Below are positions 60,993-64,000 of a stretch of DNA of 64,000 bases, piece by piece; positions within the stretch are counted from its first letter, which is position 1; every line of letters starts with the position of its first letter. Where the stretch lies: assembly GCA_964358645.1 (NCBI GenBank), contig CAYHPW010000006.1:18692-82691 (forward strand), read 5' to 3'. The translations under genes were made by a program, and so were the position numbers. The DNA comes from JBBTDV01 sp038042605 (lineage in GTDB: Bacteria; Bdellovibrionota; UBA1018). Below the pieces are notes generated by a model. The model did no database searches and was not told where the DNA came from. It saw only the letters and a program-made list of their open reading frames with translations.

Positions 60993-61751
60993 CTAAAGGC
61001 CACCTTCAATGCGACGAATGACGTATCCACGAATCAAGAATCCGAGAATAAGGCCGATCAAAGAGAACAAAACTATGAATATGGTGTAATTACTGCCCTG
61101 CTCTGGAGCCGCACAGGCATCTGCCTTCGATCGCTTTTTTAGGTAGTCTTTTGCCTCATCTGCGGCTTTGGGTGTATCCATGCGCGAAACAATTGCGTGG
61201 TACTTCTTCATTGCGCGTGCGGAATCCGTAATAAACAGGGTATTTGTGCCCTCGTCTGGAATAAGACGTGAGTTAACTGGCGCAAGAGAACGTAAGTTTC
61301 TGGCTACTGCCTCCGCAGGAATGTATTTCATTTGAATTGCATGAGTGACCATCGAATCATCTTCTGGCAAGACCGCTTGATCTATAATCAGCGGTAGATT
61401 GCTATCTCGTGCATCCCTCATGCGAAGAAGATGATAAACATCAATGTTTGCCTCATGAATCAACGTATACCCCCGCAAAGCCAACACTGAATACATCTGC
61501 GCCATAGCCTGCTCGCGAGTCATAGGACCACCAAACGAAACGCTTACAGTTGGCCCATCCTGACCCTTAAGATCAGACGCGCTGATTTGCAGGCCTAGCA
61601 CTTCTGAAACACCTTCAAGGTAAGCCATGAGACTCATCTCGCCAGTTTTCACCCGCACATTACCGGATGAGTCTTTCGCCATACTGGTAATCGAAAAGCT
61701 TAAACAGCAAAGCAATCCAGACATCAGAGCAACTATTGTTCGCTTTTTCAT
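60993..61751 (-). CDS. Secretin N-domain-like membrane protein (second paralogue)
   Basis: A signal peptide ends near SMAKD. The middle (about 30-190) resembles GspD N0/N1 domains: LMAYLEGVSEVLGLQISASDLKG and VTHAIQMKYIPAEAVARNLRSLAPVNSRLIPDEGTNTLFITDSA. The pore-forming secretin domain is absent. A C-terminal transmembrane helix (YTIFIVLFSLIGLILGFLI) anchors it. The start overlaps the previous gene by 4 bp (ATGA). Its core is about 35-40% like the first paralogue by eye, so the pair arose by duplication. Confidence 0.75.
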   Translation of the reverse strand: MKKRTIVALMSGLLCCLSFSITSMAKDSSGNVRVKTGEMSLMAYLEGVSEVLGLQISASDLKGQDGPTVSVSFGGPMTREQAMAQMYSVLALRGYTLIHEANIDVYHLLRMRDARDSNLPLIIDQAVLPEDDSMVTHAIQMKYIPAEAVARNLRSLAPVNSRLIPDEGTNTLFITDSARAMKKYHAIVSRMDTPKAADEAKDYLKKRSKADACAAPEQGSNYTIFIVLFSLIGLILGFLIRGYVIRRIEGGL

Positions 61752-62590
61752 TTTCCACCTCTGACGGATCCCTTGCGCTGAGGAGTTGAGCTACCTGAGA
61801 AACTGCTCCACTTTGTTAAACTTGTCGAAGTCGAACTCGTGGAACCTGATCCCATTTGGGCCACATCCTTAATTTCGAGTTTCTCAACAGTTATGTTTTC
61901 AATTTTATGCTCACGTTCATTGCAGACTCGTTTGGAGTCTCGCTGGCTATCCATGTCTCGCGCTCTCTTGGCGGCCTCCTCAGTGTCCAGTAGTTGCACA
62001 AGTTTTAGTGACTTTTGAATATTAATGCCATCGTTCGTAATACTGAGCTGCGAACGAAATTGTGGAATAATCCGGCTATTCACTGGCATAAATGATCGCA
62101 TAAAACGAGCAACATTGTCGGCGCTCGCATACTTCAAAGTATGAATGACAGTAATCATCCTGTGTGACGCGGGAACATCAGTTGAATCATAAACAGGTAT
62201 TGCGCCATCCCTTGCGTCAAGTGCCTGTTGAATGATCCATCCCGATTTATCAGGACCATCAATAACGGCGTAACCATTGTCCTGCAATGCTTGATGAAAT
62301 AGTTCTGTCAAAACATCTTCTTTGATTGGTCGATTAATCAGTAAATTCACCGATCCCTTTAGTTCACTTTCCCAACTGCCACCCACTTCAATGCGAGTAC
62401 CGGTGAATTTGGCATACCCACGAACAAAATCAGGAAGCGACACGCCCTTAAGCTTGAACGGTCGAACCATTCCTTGTTCTCCCTTTTGAAAAACTGGAAC
62501 TGCCGCCCGTGCTGCTGTTACAGTTAAAATCGCTGCAATAGCCGCGAATAGCGGAATTTTATATTCCGCCACTTGTTTTACGATGTGCAT
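61748..62590 (-). CDS. Secretin N-domain-like exported protein (first paralogue)
   Basis: GAGAGG before the ATG at 62590 sets the start; a longer frame to 62719 overlaps the anti-sigma gene. A signal peptide ends near AARA. The middle matches GspD N-domains: SLPDFVRGYAKFTGTRIEV, RMITVIHTLKYASADNVARFMRSFMPVNSRIIPQFRSQLSITND. The C-terminal ~70 residues are Ser/Thr-rich without a membrane helix. There is no pore domain and no other type II secretion gene nearby. It overlaps the anti-sigma gene by 32 bp. Confidence 0.75.
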   Translation of the reverse strand: MHIVKQVAEYKIPLFAAIAAILTVTAARAAVPVFQKGEQGMVRPFKLKGVSLPDFVRGYAKFTGTRIEVGGSWESELKGSVNLLINRPIKEDVLTELFHQALQDNGYAVIDGPDKSGWIIQQALDARDGAIPVYDSTDVPASHRMITVIHTLKYASADNVARFMRSFMPVNSRIIPQFRSQLSITNDGINIQKSLKLVQLLDTEEAAKRARDMDSQRDSKRVCNEREHKIENITVEKLEIKDVAQMGSGSTSSTSTSLTKWSSFSGSSTPQRKGSVRGGK

Positions 62591-63029
62591 ATTCAACCTC
62601 TCTTTCATAAGCCTGTCGATCCGCAAGCCACTGGCTGTCGTAACGAGCAGGGGAATCGTTATATTTCGGAAAATCTGGAAGATCAGAAAAAGTAATAAGC
62701 GGTCCACTTGGACGAGCATGAATAATCAGAGCAATGGAAGTTAAAACAACAAGCGTCGCCGCTTGTGCCGCCGGATGAAGGGCAAAGAAATTAGCCGTCC
62801 TAATTAAAACTTGGATTGGAGATAAGTGAACAACTAGTTCTTGAACCACGCCAAATGCACGAGAACGCGCAAGTTTAGCTTTTTTGGCTGCAGCCCCACA
62901 AACAGCAAGGCGCTCACGGCGACAAGCTAAAAGTTCATTAGCCGAGGCGAATAGTCTCGCCTCGAACTCAGCTGAGGGTTCCTGTTTTTGCTTCAAAACT
63001 TCTTGGATTGCACCTGCGTTTAATCGCAT
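62559..63029 (-). CDS. Membrane-anchored putative anti-sigma factor
   Basis: A 156-residue protein with one membrane helix near 90-108 (AAQAATLVVLTSIALIIHA), placing the N-terminal half in the cytoplasm. It lies directly after the ECF sigma gene with a 10-bp overlap, the usual position of the cognate anti-sigma factor. No zinc-binding HxxxCxxC motif is visible, so the call rests on position and topology. The C-terminal part is polar. Confidence 0.65.
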   Translation of the reverse strand: MRLNAGAIQEVLKQKQEPSAEFEARLFASANELLACRRERLAVCGAAAKKAKLARSRAFGVVQELVVHLSPIQVLIRTANFFALHPAAQAATLVVLTSIALIIHARPSGPLITFSDLPDFPKYNDSPARYDSQWLADRQAYEREVEYAHRKTSGGI

Positions 63030-63562
63030 ACCAACCTCCGCAATGCCGATCTCGCTCGAAACAGTCCCTGTTTGACAGCGTTTTCACTGCACCCACAAAC
63101 GAGAGAGATTTCCATACAACTCAAATCTTCCTGCTCATGCAGCAAAAACATCATCCTTTGTGCTGGTGCAATCCGATCAAGAGCATCTTGCATAATCTGG
63201 TTTGACTGGATTCTTTCCAACTCCTCATGCGGATTTGGACCATTACTGGCCGGATCTCCTATATGATTGAGATCCCCTGGCAACTTTATCCGCTTCTCCC
63301 TTCTTAAAACGTCGATGGCTAGATGAGTGGCAATACGGAACACCCATGCCCGAAGACCACCGTCGATCCGCGATTTAAAAAAGCCGATCTTGCGAATTAC
63401 CGTTAGAAAGGTTTCTTGTGTTAATTCCTCAGCCATTTCTCGTCTCCCAGTAACGCGCGCCAGGTAAGAGAATACGGAACTACCCTGCGCTTCATATAAC
63501 ACTCGGAATGCCTCTGGCGCACCCGATTTGAGTCCGTCCACAATCTCTTGATCAGTCATCAC
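63020..63562 (-). CDS. ECF RNA polymerase sigma factor
   Basis: A 180-residue protein with sigma region 2 (AFRVLYEAQGSSVFSYLARVTGRREMAEELTQETFLTVIRKIGFF, about 18-62; DNA-melting AWVFRIATHLAIDVLRREKR) and region 4 (QRMMFLLHEQEDLSCMEISLVCGCSENAVKQGLFRARSALRRL). No region 1 or 3. It heads a five-gene operon with a probable anti-sigma factor, two secretin N-domain proteins and an ankyrin lipoprotein. It probably activates its own promoter, which would lie in the 63563-64000 region. Confidence 0.93.
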   Translation of the reverse strand: MMTDQEIVDGLKSGAPEAFRVLYEAQGSSVFSYLARVTGRREMAEELTQETFLTVIRKIGFFKSRIDGGLRAWVFRIATHLAIDVLRREKRIKLPGDLNHIGDPASNGPNPHEELERIQSNQIMQDALDRIAPAQRMMFLLHEQEDLSCMEISLVCGCSENAVKQGLFRARSALRRLVCD

Positions 63563-64000
63563 ATCACTGCCTCGTCTGAATCACATTCACACCCATAAAA
63601 CGAACGAACGGCGGAAAGGTTACGTAGTAAATGAAAATATTTGCTACATTAGGTGATATTCATTCGTACGCAAAGAAACCCAGCACCGTTATTGTACGGT
63701 TTATTATGAAACAAGTAGGGCCTATGAGTCTCTTGCCATATTTCAGTCCATTTTAGTACAGCCTTCGCTAAGTTGGACTGTGCAATAATGCGGCTACATG
63801 ATGGGCAGCGTCTCTACAAGAAGTATGCGTGACCCGTTGTGCTGGTGGAGGCGGGTTGTACAACACATTTGAGCATGCTGTTGGGGCTGTTGCCGAATGG
63901 GCATTTCTTTGAATTTTGTAAAAAACTAGGGCGTGTTTTGAATTCGGCTAGCCGCGCACTTCACGGTTGATATTTATTTATTCCATGAAAGTCTTTTGCA
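63563..64000. other. Promoter region of the ECF operon and right-edge sequence
   Basis: No convincing gene in 438 bp. The left part must carry the promoter of the minus-strand ECF operon; I cannot name the ECF motif. The 29-bp repeat copy lies at 63685-63713. The rest has no recognisable structure. Confidence 0.4.
63685..63713 (+). repeat. Right copy of the 29-bp direct repeat
   Basis: Matches 39597-39625 at 27 of 29 positions in the same orientation, differing at two bases. It lies just upstream of the ECF operon. Confidence 0.6.

Overview
The window looks like a chromosomal segment of a Gram-negative bacterium of the Bdellovibrionota/Oligoflexia type (older name: delta-proteobacteria). The evidence is two TIGR02147-family regulators each coupled to an exported partner, several paralogues of the HNH-endonuclease family that is expanded in Bdellovibrio-like genomes, many exported proteases and small secreted proteins, and a rplU-rpmA-obg operon of proteobacterial layout. 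This placement is inference; there is no rRNA gene here to confirm it. I found no tRNA, rRNA, CRISPR array or intact insertion sequence.

Positions 1-18,000 are mostly core genes: the end of a CCA-adding enzyme, an RqcH/NFACT protein, a DUF167 protein, an RlmI-like methyltransferase, ElbB, an Rsm22-like methyltransferase, a biotin-carboxylase-like protein that has lost its biotin site, the lipid II flippase MurJ, a thermolysin-like protease, an MltD-like transglycosylase and aspartate kinase. Positions 17,581-30,092 hold 14 genes, all on the minus strand. A nucleoside-catabolism operon (deoC-deoB-deoA-punA-cdd-mtaD) runs directly into rplU-rpmA-obg-nadD-rsfS-gpmI-pfkA-comF. RNase E/G follows divergently behind a structured leader.

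Positions 33,100-39,600 are transitional: an AbiEii toxin remnant, a TIGR02147 operon, an aldolase-mtnA pair and a GHKL-ATPase/STAS-like pair. The aldolase and MtnA, with the upstream MtaD-type deaminase and purine nucleoside phosphorylase, could form an oxygen-independent salvage route for 5'-methylthioadenosine or 5'-deoxyadenosine that ends in dihydroxyacetone phosphate.

Positions 39,600-63,700 are accessory. They hold three HNH paralogues (one frameshifted, one intact, one remnant), a second TIGR02147 operon leading to a secreted protein with an FGE-like fold, a frameshifted DUF4258 toxin with a YgiT-type antitoxin, an AAA_14/DUF4143 ATPase, a cytochrome c lipoprotein, a DUF4105-DUF3015-hydrolase cluster, a subtilase, and a five-gene ECF sigma operon encoding two secretin N-domain proteins without a pore. 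A 29-bp sequence (27/29 identical) lies at both ends of this region in the same orientation. The most unusual items are the ECF/secretin-fragment operon, the reconstructed salvage pathway, and the HNH family with its conserved leader.
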